64,000 nt of DNA. Source: Gigaspora margarita. Its lineage: Eukaryota; Glomeromycota; Glomeromycetes; Diversisporales; Gigasporaceae. The first letter of the stretch is position 1. Each line of letters begins with the position of its first letter. Shown here piece after piece: positions 36,234 to 47,252 of the stretch. The translations under genes were made by a program, and so were the position numbers. Location of the stretch: positions 81,252 through 145,251 of the forward strand of contig WTPW01000088.1 of the NCBI GenBank assembly GCA_009809945.1. Reading direction: 5' to 3'. The notes below the pieces were generated by a model, which worked only from the letters and a program-made list of their open reading frames with translations, had not been told where the DNA came from and did not search any database.

Positions 36234-36380
36234 CAGCAATACCTCTATAAGTGCACGCTCCTGGGACCAAGATTTAGCAACGTGCATTTATAGGGGGCAT
36301 GTATATATTTGGACCCACATTTGAGCATGCATTTAGTGAGGTGTGCACTTATAGAGGGTGCACTTATGGAGGTTTTACTT
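36234..36380. mobile_element. Short TA-flanked MITE
   Basis: Ends CAGCAATACCTCTATAAGTG and, inverted from the right, AAGTAAAACCTCCATAAGTG; TA lies on both flanks. The motif TATAAGTGCAC is repeated at both ends. Related in style to the CAGTCAGACCTC elements. 147 bp. Confidence 0.7.
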
Positions 36381-37443
36381 TATCTGTAGTTATACTATTT
36401 ATACTTCAAAACTATACTTTATTATTATAACTGATTTCCATGCTAGGATCAACTGAGAACGCGTAAGGTGAATTAGTTCGATGTATGAACAATACTAATC
36501 ATCGTCAACAATCACATTTTCACTATCTGTAAACCTAATAAAGAGTTAGCAAAGAGGCTTTTTAGATTAATGTAAAGTCTTAATCCTGATAATGATGCGC
36601 GGGGAAGTTTTATTGGTGTTGTTTGTAATAAAGATTTGCAATAGATAATGGTCAAATGGATTGAAGTTAACTCGATGAATGTATCGGGGAATTCTAAGTA
36701 GTTATATGTATGAAGGACCAATGCATTTGTCTTGCTTGTATTTCATCAGGTTCTTTCTGAGAGATCCCCTTTATAAGAAATACTTTTGAGTGATTCTTAT
36801 TTATATAGTATTTCTTGAATTACATTAACTATTTATTACTTCACGCATATTTATTTCTTTATTGACATTTTCTATTTTACATCTATAGTTGCTAACTACT
36901 AGTATTAACGATTTCATCCATTCACATATACATGTTTATTATCTATATCTTATATTTGTTTACCATCTCTGATCTATACTAGCACCTATTCACCTAATAT
37001 CCTCCCGAACCATATAGTAACACCGTCATAGCTAAATATTCATTGGCTCAAGCAATTTCAGAAAATGAAATGTCAATATAACATTTAAAGGGTAATTTGT
37101 TTCTGAAGAGACGAAAAAATGGCAAATTTTCTAATAAATAAAATCGGAATAAATTTTCTATAGTACAGGTATCTGGTTGTCTTACATATAAAAGTATTTA
37201 TATATTAAGTAAACCTTTTTAAATTCCTACTTAAAAGGTTGTAGAGCACATTGAGTCGATTTTATTGGTTTAAAAAGGGTTTGGTATATCACAAGATACA
37301 GTATGATATTTTTGATTTTTTACTATATAACCTTTTCTTATTAATAACAGAACTTTTGAAATTCAACTTTTATATAAAATTAATAGTATTATTCTGCCGT
37401 ATTTGACTATAAAATTTTATCCCTTTCAGCAGCGGATTATCCC
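36381..37443. other. Intergenic, nothing recognised
   Basis: Downstream flank of the minus-strand two-transmembrane gene. No other gene supported. Confidence 0.4.
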
Positions 37444-40400
37444 TTAACTATCTTTATTATTTTCAATATTTTTATAAATCTTATCTAATTGTTGCACTTC
37501 AACCACATAATCTCTTAAAAATAATTCTAAATCGCTAATTTTTTTCTCTAATTGTTCAGCTCGATTTTCATCATCAATATTATTAGACGTGCCTGGAAGT
37601 TGAACTAAAGGAAACGTGGGTAAATATTTAGTTATCTTCTTTTGAGATTTCTCATAAAAATAGCCATGTTTTTGAGTTAATCCAAAAGGTTGAATTGCGT
37701 CACCACCTGTATTTTAAATGATTAAAAGATAATATTTAAATTTGTTATTATATTTAAAACAATTATTAATTGTTGATAAAACCCATGATATCAAACTGCC
37801 ATTTAACGGTTTGAAATTTATAAAAATTTTATTTATTGGATAAAATCAAACTTAATTAATAGTAAAACGTACCAAAAAGTAATTTGTAAATAGCAATGGC
37901 AAGTGACCATGCTCCGCCAAGTAAACCAAGAGAACTCAAAACCTGAACGAAATTATGAGTTAATTTATATGCTTATAAATTAACAATTCGAGTTTATCAC
38001 ATATTTATCCGATTAAATTTTGGTAATTTTTAAAACATTTCAAAATTTATGTGATAAACTTGAATTTTTCAAACCAATTCTAACCTCTAATTTAGAAATA
38101 CTTACTGTATGTGTTCTTAAATTGTTTTAAGGTCAATAAAGATGAAAATAAAGCAAATTTAAGATAGTTGATTATAAGATTACCTTTGCTCTGTTTCTAC
38201 GAATGTTATGTCAAATTCTGCCACGAAACTCATCTCTGTTACTCCCCAACGGAATTCCGTTCGTGCCACGGCTAAATGATATTTAAAAATCAATATTCAT
38301 ACAATTATAATTATGGGTACATTTTACTTCTATGCCAGCAAAATGATAGTCTAAAATAATTGTCTTGCTAATTTACAACATTACCTAATTAAAACTAATA
38401 CAGAAATAAATTACCTGTTCTTGTCGTTAAGTAAGGTATTATTTTATAATCTGGTTGAAATCCCATTGTAGCCTTCCAGTTTGGGATAATAATTTTCCTG
38501 ATACTTCGACTTAAATAAAGCGAACGAGTCTAATAAATTTTAATATAAGTTGAATAGTAAAGAAAGTTTTATGTATGATTAAAAATACGTACTTGTCCTG
38601 TGATAATTTCATGAGTATTAGCTTTTTTAATTGATTGTAAAAATCTTGAAGAAATATTTTCTTCCAAATAAGTATTTTCTGCATATTATAATTATAAAGA
38701 TTAAATGTTCATAATTAATAAAGAATTAATGTTTCTAAGCATACCTGCATCAAAAACACTAATGGAAAAGCGTGAACTAGCATTTTGATACATATTTGAG
38801 TCTAGAAATTGTAATGTGAAAATAATCATAATTTCGTCATGCTTCCCATACTGGGTGTTATTTGATAAACCTGAAAATAAGAGCAATTTATATTTATTTT
38901 CAAGCGGAACTGAAAAATATCCATTGTATGATGATCCATTTTTTTCAAATGGATCGGTGCAATATAAGTTGCATTCCTCAGAGTATGTGTTGTTTTGTGT
39001 TTGGTAATCTTTAAATTTTTTGTTGAAGTTAAAAGAAATTATGATATTAGATTCTTATGTAGCATTCACACATACATCAATCTAAACTTTTATTCTTAAA
39101 TGTTAATGTTTAAGGATAAATTCGGTTCGATCACTACCCAATTAAAACTCATCACCCGGTTGTTACCGGTCATTGACAGGTTATAATTGATTATAACTGG
39201 TCACTGACGGTTATAACCATAATCAGTAAATAATATTTACAGCTGTTTTCATAACTGTCGATTCAATAAGTTTTGATTCACAAACTTATTGAATCAGCAA
39301 ATAACGATCAGCCAATTTTTTGCTAAATGTCCCAGAATTTATGATAACAGCTAACACTTAATGGCAATAACCGACCGAACCTATTCTTATGCTAGTAATA
39401 TGATTATATAACTTCTTACCATAAATTCCAAATTTGCATGTCACCATAAACATTTTTTCAGAAAAGATCTGGACATCTGAATTAATATTGAAGTAAAATA
39501 ATTTATTGTAATTTAAACGTATGATTTATACACAGTGGTCAAAATTAGTGTTCTCAGAGCTCTCATGAGAACACTATCATAAATTATAAGTAGTACAAAC
39601 TTTTTACTGTTCACTATTAAAATTTTTAAGAACAATAAAATAATAATATTGCTCTCATAAAAATATAATAATTAGCCGCATAATTTCACACCAAATCAGA
39701 AACCGATAAAAACACTAATACCCTGCCTTACTATTTGTTGTTCATGCCTACCTTCATTATAATTTCCCACGAGATCATACCATGACCGGGAATCTTCCAT
39801 GGGAAGATTCCCGGTCACAAATAATCACGTGAAAATTATAATGAAGGTAGGCATGAACAACGTAAGTCAGGGTATTACTCATGAATTTCCTGTGAGCTTA
39901 AAAATTACAGCAGAGATTCCCGATGATCATATGATGCAGATGACCCTTCGGGCCATCTGTATCCTATGATCATCGGGAATCTCTGCTGTAATTTTTAAAC
40001 TCCCAGGAAATTAATAATACTTATCTAATTACATGATTGAGATTTCAATTTATCATTATCACTACTTATATTATAGTACAGCTCATATTTTATAACGTTA
40101 TATATTTTATTTTTGTGTGAGTGTCATCTGTGTGAGAACATAACATAATAGCTTGAGACGTTTATAACTTTTATATTGTTCTCATGAGAACAATATTTGA
40201 ATCGGAAATTCGAACACTGTTTGTTCGTATGATTTATTTAATTTCCAAAATATGTTATTTATTTTTTACCTGGCATCGGCATATCTTCTTTAATGTAAGA
40301 ATAATTAATGACGGGTTGATCATTTATGATGTCGAAGATTATATTAATAGTAAAGATTGTTATACAGATTAAAGACAACAACATAGTAATGATTCTTATA

Positions 40401-40459
40401 ACATGGATTGATAAAGGCTCAGTCTTGCGATATCTTTGGTAAATTTCTCTCAAAATCAT
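37444..40459 (-). CDS. Two-TM protein of unknown function, paralog A (8 exons)
   Basis: Exons on the minus strand: 40459-40270, 39008-38745, 38678-38593, 38529-38415, 38271-38184, 38115-38106 (10 nt), 37942-37873 and 37706-37444. All have GT-AG borders and consistent phases (1,1,0,1,2,0,1), giving 361 aa. The start ATG reads MILREIYQRYRKTEP. A first membrane segment lies at about 20-46 (IITMLLSLICITIF). The lumenal-looking middle contains DPFEKNGSSYNGYFSVPL. A second membrane segment (SSLGLLGGAWSLAIAIY) is followed by a cytosolic-type tail with a coiled coil (RAEQLEKKISDLELFL). Exon lengths, phases and motifs match the gene at 41991-44160. No known domain recognised. Intron 1 is 1261 bp and packed with palindromes. 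Confidence 0.85.
38106..38115 (-). other. 10-nt microexon of paralog A
   Basis: Minus-strand AACACATACA bounded by TTTAAG before and GTAAGTATTT after. Without it, exon 5 (phase 2) cannot join exon 7 (phase 0) in frame. With it the junction reads QRTHT then VLSSLG. The corresponding exon of the other paralog is AACAAAAACA at 43668-43677. Confidence 0.85.
39118..39382. mobile_element. Nested MITEs in intron 1 of paralog A
   Basis: Outer ends near AAATTCGGTTCGATC and its diverged inverse (ACCGACCGAACCTA) enclose GGTTATAA-rich palindromes and a second element at 39237-39352. The latter has ends TTACAGCTGTTTTCATAA and TTATGATAACAGCTAA, the same family as 4963-5175. Within it CAATAAGTTTTGATT pairs with its inverse. 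Confidence 0.6.
39540..40195. mobile_element. GTTCTC-ended composite with two perfect-looking hairpins
   Basis: Flanks carry GTTCTC/GAGAAC palindromes (CTCATGAGAACACTATC on the left, TTGTTCTCATGAGAACAA on the right), the same motif as in the 20.7-22.5 kb foldback. Between them lie two back-to-back hairpins. 39717-39876 has ends TAATACCCTG/CAGGGTATTA and core CCGGGAATCTTCC...GGAAGATTCCCGG. 39885-40010 has arms with GATTCCCGATGATCAT and a GGGCC loop. Located wholly in intron 1 of paralog A. Confidence 0.7.
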
Positions 40460-41990
40460 CTTTCTCGAAAATTAATGAAATTGTTATAATATGCATATAC
40501 TAAAAATTCATTTATATATAATATACACTGATTAGTTACACAATAATTCCTTGTGATTTCTCAGATACATATACATCTTTTTCTTTTTTTTCCATATTTG
40601 ATACAATACATAGTTTTTCCGTGATATTAGGTTTAGTGCCTAACATTAGTTTTGTCAGTTTCCAAGGAGACACTAAATGTTTCTAGTATCTTATATCTCA
40701 CGGAATTTTTTGAGCCACTTCACTAACATCGAATATGTATACTTGATTGTGCAAAAATTGTAATTTGACAAATGAGCACGTGCTGTTCCGTGGTACGTGT
40801 AGCCCAATCATTTGTCAAATTGCCAATTTGCCCAATAACGGTGTTATCCGGCAATTTATGATAGGGAATTATCGGCCGAGTTTTAATTTGAATAAATATT
40901 TGCATCGTAACACATGGAAAAAAATAACAAGAAGAAATAATTTCATTATCATATGAGTTTGTCGGATAACGCAGCTTTATAACATATTGTCAATAAAGAC
41001 TAAATAGGTTCGGTCTTAACAATTTGTCCGAATATTTTTCCAAGTGTAACGACATTAAACTTTTTGTAAAAATTAAATAACAATTTATATTCCTGTTTAT
41101 ATTACTATTAGAAGCTATATACTATTCTGACCATATACTTATTGAAGCTATGGTTTTATTAAAAAGTCACAATCTCATATTTTACATACAAACATACGTA
41201 TGTTAATTGTCAATGATTAATAATGTTAGTTATACCAAGCAAATTTGTTGTGATATCTCGGTTATGCAATTTTATCTTTTTTCCTATCAAGATATCTCTG
41301 TTTATTAATCTTTTTATCTTCTTTCCATATTAATATTTATTAGTATTTACCCCGCTTTAACGGACCTCCCTTATTTGAATATTGACGCATAATGCCCACT
41401 TAATTTACAAGTAATACAAACACCTAAAAAACTAGACTTTTAGTGAGTTCAATTTTTGATTATCCTGACTTAGCTCGAGATATTGAGAATTCGACCAGTG
41501 CGAAAAAATATAGTAAGCATAAATACTCGGAAATTAATAAAATTAATGTTATTACTCGCGAAAATAAGCAAATTCGATATCAATTGTTGTTATTGTGTAT
41601 ATAACAATAAAAAGTTTTATTGTTATTTTTGTTATATAATTATATACACCTAAATTACCAATTAATGTATGACTAGTTTCACAACTTCAAGCAAGTGTCA
41701 ACATCAGGCACGACAGATATGAGACCATTTAAATTACATTATGAGTAATTGATCTATATAAGGTAATATTTTTCTTTTGCAATAAAAATAAAGCTCGACT
41801 TATAAGCAAATTGATGATTCTAGAAATCCGGATAATAACATATAATGTAGGACCTTATTGAGGTTTATGCTGATGTATTACTAACTTATACTATAGCATT
41901 ATATAGTGTAGAGTACTAAGAAAATTATTTCGATAAAGAATTTTTATAAATAAATTGATTTATAATTTTGATTATACCTTATACACCAAA
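40460..41990. promoter_or_regulatory. Divergent intergenic region between paralogs
   Basis: The 1.53 kb between the two start codons must hold both promoters. It contains the repeat at 40752-40975, short TA-rich tracts, and no other gene. No defined promoter elements could be identified by eye, so the regulatory label rests on position only. Confidence 0.4.
40752..40975 (+). repeat. Second copy of the ~225-bp CACGTG repeat
   Basis: Matches 25676-25912 in order: TTTGACAAATGAGCACGTG, GTGTAGCCCAATCATTTGTCA, CGGCAATTTATGAT, GAGTTTTAATTTGAATAAA, CATATGAGTTTGTCGGATAA. The inner part 40847-40970 has inverted ends GTTATCCGGCAA and TTGTCGGATAAC (11 of 12 matching), so it may be a small terminal-inverted-repeat element. 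Confidence 0.7.
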
Positions 41991-44160
41991 ATGATCATTG
42001 AAAAATTATTTCAAAAATATCGAAAGATCGAACCAACATCAATATTTGTATTGAGAAATTTCGTGTTAATATTACTATTAATCGCTTTACTTGAATACAC
42101 TTGGGTAATAATTTGGGGCATTTATAATGATAATCCTATCATTCAGAATTCTTTAGAAGAAAGAAGCTATGTTCCTGCTCCAGGTAGCTGACTTTAATTT
42201 CAATGTTAATAAAAAGATGGACTAGGATGCTAAAGTTTTAATTTTGCAGTTTTTTGGTCTTTTACATATCAGCAAATAAATATTAGTTGTCATTTTGTAA
42301 ATGTTAGTAAGTATTAGATGTTGAAATATCCTTTTTTTATTACACTCTAAATTTTGTACTTGCTTACTAGGTGGTGTTCACGATTGTAATCAATATATAA
42401 TGTATCTATATGAACCGAATTTTAGAGCGTATGAAGGAATTTTTGCAACAGAAGATTTAATGTTTTCTGCAATACCTAATAATGGAATAAGTTCTTTGGT
42501 ATTTAATTTTATTTGAACGATACTAGTTATAATATAAGTGATAGTTTATCGGCACCAATGGTTTTTATTAATCTGCTTGAAGCAGGTTAGTATATTATTA
42601 TTATCAAACAAATGAAATTTATTCTTTTCTAATCCGTTAAATTATTTGAGTGAAGTTTTCTTATTCTTAGAGAAAATAATAATATATGTTATAGCAGTAT
42701 CTAACGGAATATTTTTATTTAAAAGATTTCTTTGAACGTTACGACAAGGATCAATTTCAAAATCACCCTTTAACAAATTCAAAGTTTCCTGAAACTGTTT
42801 TACATTTAAATCAATACCAACTTGCAGTAAACTCTGTAAATATTCATAATATTTGGCTAGTGATATGGATTATCATGACTCAAACTTTGAGCAAATTGAA
42901 TTGAATGAATTGAGTTAAATTTCCTGCTCAAATTATCACCTGAACTCAATTTAATTGACTATAGTGATGCTTGACGAAATTGATTTTATTAATAGACCAA
43001 ATTGAAATGATGAAACTCTTGACGAAATTATTTTGATCTATAATTATTAGTGACGAAATTAATTTTGAGTTAGAAAATTATTCTAAGGAATATGATGTCT
43101 AAGTTTTTAGAAAAACTTCTTGGTGTTTATATGAAATTTTTGGCACGATCGCAAAATGACAAAATTATTCGTCAATTCACAAATAATTTCGTCAAGCATC
43201 TATAATTGACTAGTATGAGCCATGATTTTATGAGTGCAAACATTAATAGCAAATTCATGATTTATAACTATTATTTTTTTTAAAGTCTTTTAAAGTTAAA
43301 ATAAAAAGAAGAAGAAAAGAACTTATGGTGAAAAGTTGGGAAAATTATTTAGGAATTTCAACTAAACGTGAAAGTGTACCGTATTTAACATCGACATTAG
43401 GTATACTGAATGCTATTATTATTCAATAATTATTTACACAAAAAATTATATTAAACTAATATATTCTTTTTTATATTTATAAGAAACATTTCCTCTTTTA
43501 AATGATCCTGAATTTCCTACATTGCTTACAAAAATAATAATTGAACCACAGTTGTTTATCGTTCACGTTGAAACTGAGAAAAGGTTTTTATATTAAGTGT
43601 ATTGAATTAGATTTGAATTTATAAATAATTGACTAAGTAATGCAATTAATCTTGACTTTTTGAAAAGAACAAAAACAGTAAGTATTTGAAATTAACGTCT
43701 ATTTACTGTAAAATTAAAAATAATGATTATAAAAATAATTTAGATTTTGAGTTCGCTTGGTTTAATCGGAGGTATATGGGGATTTGCGGCAACAATTTAT
43801 GCAATACTGTTTGGTAAGTTTTAGATTAAGTTACTGTATCCGTGTTTAGATAACAATTATAACAATTATAATTAATATCAATCGTTATGTTTAGGTACTA
43901 TTCCTATTAAACCATGGGGATTAATCCAAAAATATGGCTTTAAAATAAATAAATCAGTACAAGTGAAATTAAAAGATACTTTAGGATTTATTCCACTCGT
44001 TCAACGTCCAAAAACCAATAACTTAAATAACTATGAATTAAAAAGAAGACTTGATTCATTGCAATTATTTTTGACTGAATATGTTGTTGATGTACAATAT
44101 TTGAAAGAGATTTATAAAGCAAATATAAATAATAAAGGTAAATTGTATATAGTGTTTTAA
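41991..44160 (+). CDS. Two-TM protein of unknown function, paralog B (8 exons)
   Basis: Exons 41991-42183, 42371-42585, 42695-42826, 43286-43400, 43484-43583, 43668-43677 (10 nt), 43744-43813 and 43895-44160. Start MIIEKLFQKYRKIEP parallels paralog A. First membrane segment LILLLIALLEYTWVIIW, second SSLGLIGGIWGFAATIYAIL, then LVQRPKTNN and coiled-coil-like LKRRLDSLQLFL. Exons 4, 6 and 7 have exactly the same length as in paralog A. Two single-base problems: one T too few in exon 2 (T4 at 42507-42510) and probably one T too many in exon 3 (T5 near 42713). Corrected, the protein would be 366 aa. An alternative end uses a donor after 44137 and acceptor at about 44226, giving a terminal GTP. Function unknown. 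Confidence 0.8.
42962..43202. mobile_element. MITE in intron 3 of paralog B
   Basis: Ends TAGTGATGCTTGACGAAATT and, inverted from the right, TATAGATGCTTGACGAAATT, with TA on both sides. The interior repeats CGAAATTATTTTGATC-like and CGTCAATT-like phrases. Absent from the corresponding intron of paralog A. Confidence 0.75.
43668..43677 (+). other. 10-nt microexon of paralog B
   Basis: AACAAAAACA between TGAAAAG and GTAAGTATTT. It supplies one base to finish an Arg codon and then three codons (TKT), restoring phase for the second transmembrane exon. Confidence 0.85.
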
Positions 44161-44893
44161 AAAAAAAAAAAATCAAATTTCGTAGTTATAAAATTTTATT
44201 CATCCAAACATCTATTTTTTATTTTAGGTACACCTTAAATTGTTTATAATTTAATAATTATAATAATTATAGATTATAATAATACTTTAATAATTAAATA
44301 AGAGCATTACTATTTGTACACTATATGTATGTACACGGATATTATAGAAACAAACCAATATCTTAAACTTTGGATTATGAACCACCTTTTGACCTTAAAC
44401 AAAATCATGTGCCTGCAAAATTTAGGTATAAACAATACCTTGTCCCAATTTTAAATTCACTCTTACCCTAACAATAGACAAGGATGATTAATTTTTCGTT
44501 TGTAAAAATTGGGTTGGTTAACATGTTACACAAAAATCTGTAATTCAATAAATTATATCCGTGTTTGCTTTGCACACTACGAGTATACTAATAAATTTTC
44601 ATTAAATAACTATCAGAAATCATGCAAAATTCGTTTAACTTTTGTTATTAATATATAAATTATAAAATATTTAATACTTAAATCTGTCATGATTCGAATA
44701 ATGTAACTTTTACTTAGTATTATTTTATTAATAAAATTTTAGAAAATCTTTCTGCTCATATATATACGTACTGTACATAATAATAGGTTTTAAGTATTTT
44801 TTTATTCAGTATCGATAAAACATTTTTGTGTGAAAGTTTAAAGAATATCCATTGAACAATTCTATGTACATTAAAAAATTTAGCTATCAAGTG
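44161..44893. other. Convergent 3' spacer
   Basis: Between paralog B and the kelch gene, which end towards each other. A possible extra 3' exon of paralog B ends near 44237. AT-rich, no other feature. Confidence 0.5.
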
Positions 44894-46463
44894 TTAGTTA
44901 CAACTTTTATGTTGTGCCTTTTTGTACAATAAATATCCAAAAAATGAGGTCACTCCAACTAATACAATTCCAATTCCACCTACAACAATCATTCCAATAT
45001 ATAACCCATTAATAGATGAAGGATTTGAAGGACTTTGTAATTTGTTTTTTTGACTTGTTGACGAATCTTGGGTTGTAGTTTCAGTATTATCTATGCCAAC
45101 CCATGTGTATTTTTGAGTATCAAGGACATATACATCTTTATTAAATAAACCTTGTGTTGATGCTATATGCCCTAAATATAAAAATTGTTGCACAATTCTT
45201 AGTAATTTTATCGTCAAATAAAATACATTAATAGATACTTACCAAATGCAACAACCATATAATCTTTGTACAATGCAGCGGAATGAAAGGTAAGTGATTG
45301 TGGTGTATTTACAGGAGGAATATCGGGTATGAACCATATCCAAGAATTTGTGTTTAATACACAGAGATTAGGAAGTGTTTGTGGTCCTAGTTGACTTTCT
45401 TTTGAACCACCATAAACAATAATATCACTATTTTGACCTAATATAAAAATATGTGTAAGAAAAATTGATATCTTATTAAATATTATATCTGTTATATTCA
45501 TTGTACTTACTTAAAACGGCTGAATGGCCTATGCGAGTTTCAATAGAACTGCCATTAACTGTCTAAATCAAAATAATAAGATTTATAAAAATTCGAATTA
45601 AAAGAATTAATTTATTAATAACAGATTTATGCGCATACTCTATTAGACCAGACAAAAGAAGTTGTATTAAATGTTCGAATCTGTATTTTAATTAATAAAA
45701 TTATTAAAATTAAATAAAAAAAATAAAATAAATTTAAAGTAACAGCATATAAATCATACCTCACTCATGTTAACATAGACGAATTTTGATACCTCAGATC
45801 CACCAATATAACAATAAGACCAGTTGGCAATAATGTAGAGGTGTAAGCATAACATGGTGGAGGAGCTTGTAATATGTTCAGAGTTGACCAGGACATAGTA
45901 GTAATATCTAGTAGATTCATATCATTATAATAAATTATTGAAGAATTATCACTACTATTGGCTTCAAAATTAGATCCACCAAAAATAAAAATTCTTCTTG
46001 TTTTATCAATAACAGCTTGTATTAAATTACGTGTTTTAAAAGTACTATTAAAATTAGTAATATTTGGTATTGACCATAGAGAATTATTATTAGGGTCAAA
46101 CCTAAATACAGATGAATTGAAAGAATTAAAGGCAACAGCTGATGAATTAGGAAGTAATTGTCTTCCGCCAATTATAAAAACGGCTGAATTATTAGTTGGG
46201 CTTACACAAGATGTGCTATAAAAATTTTTTAAAGGCATTGAAACATCTTTATACCACATAGGAGTAGAAGTATTAAATAAGCTTGAGTTTGATAAATCAA
46301 GATACCATACTTCACCGTTTGAATCTCCACCAAAAAAATAAAGCTTAGTCCCAACTAATGCACTAGTTTGTCCCGCTCGAGCGCCAGGAAAATTTAGACA
46401 ATTTACAAAAAAAAGTAATTGGCTTAATAGCGAAAAATAAAAGAGAAAAAGTCGATTAAACAT
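44894..46463 (-). CDS. Secretory kelch-repeat protein with C-terminal TM
   Basis: Exons on the minus strand: 46463-45760, 45680-45639, 45562-45511, 45437-45243 and 45171-44894, all GT-AG and phase-consistent. Product is about 423 aa if one missing T near 45810 is restored. Signal peptide MFNRLFLFYFSLLSQLLFFV. Kelch/galactose-oxidase blades: KLYFFGGDSNGEVWYLDL, AVFIIGGRQ, RRIFIFGGSNF, YIGGSEVSKF, SDIIVYGGSKE, KDYMVVAFG. Many N-glycosylation sites (NSS, NNS). A Ser/Thr-rich stalk (TTTQDSSTSQK) precedes the membrane helix GMIVVGGIGIVLVGVTSFF and a short KK tail. Known family shape in AM fungi: cell-surface kelch protein of unknown ligand. The single frame break is a TTT-to-TT type change, so error or very recent loss are both possible. 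Confidence 0.88.
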
Positions 46464-47252
46464 TATTGATTATAATCAAAAATTATTAACTCAAGCAAAT
46501 TCCATATAAACATTAAAAATTAACATTTTAGAAAGATTTTATAAACTTTTGGGCTGCTGAATTAGAAAATGTATTTAAATTGCATGTGTTCATTTAAGAA
46601 ATTGAATTTATGGAATCATTGGATTCTCGATGTATGTACAGTATGCAAGTACGTATGTTTGTATGCACGTACATGCATAAGAACCAGCAAAGTGAAATGC
46701 ATCACAAAAATCACAAAAATGCAAATTAGGGAAAAAAACAATGACAAATTTACTAGAATACGGAAAATATTTTAAAGTATATAGTATTATTGCTACAATG
46801 ATTATGTTAAACGGTCTAAATTATAATTTACACAAACGATTCTTTTTTAATGATCATATCAGAGTAAGGGGATTTTAGTAAATTTTATTAGCAGCCACTT
46901 TACTATAATAAATTTATCCAGGCTGTCTACTAAAATTAGTAATACCGAGTATTATTAGGATATTTAAGAAATTTCTTTCATAAACAATACTAATAGTTTG
47001 GATATATACGATGACTCAAAATATAACACCTTATTACTGTATATACCTTTACTTGTAGATGTAATAAAAATTGGGTGGGTGGTGCAATATTTTACGCGCA
47101 TGCGTATGTACGTACGTACGAATAAAACTATATGTGCGTAACCGCTTACGCAAAATGGAATCATTTGTTCATTTATTTATATAAAATAAATATATGTATA
47201 TTAAAAAATTTTTGAAAATAATTTAGATCAAAAAACATTCACTTTAATAGTG
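46464..47252. other. Divergent spacer, kelch gene to secreted-protein gene
   Basis: Probably holds both promoters. Contains GTACGTACGTACG and GCACGTACATGCAT alternating purine-pyrimidine stretches at about 46640-46680 and 47095-47125. The small frames 46569-46775 and 46964-47164 are derived from this composition and are not called. Confidence 0.45.
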
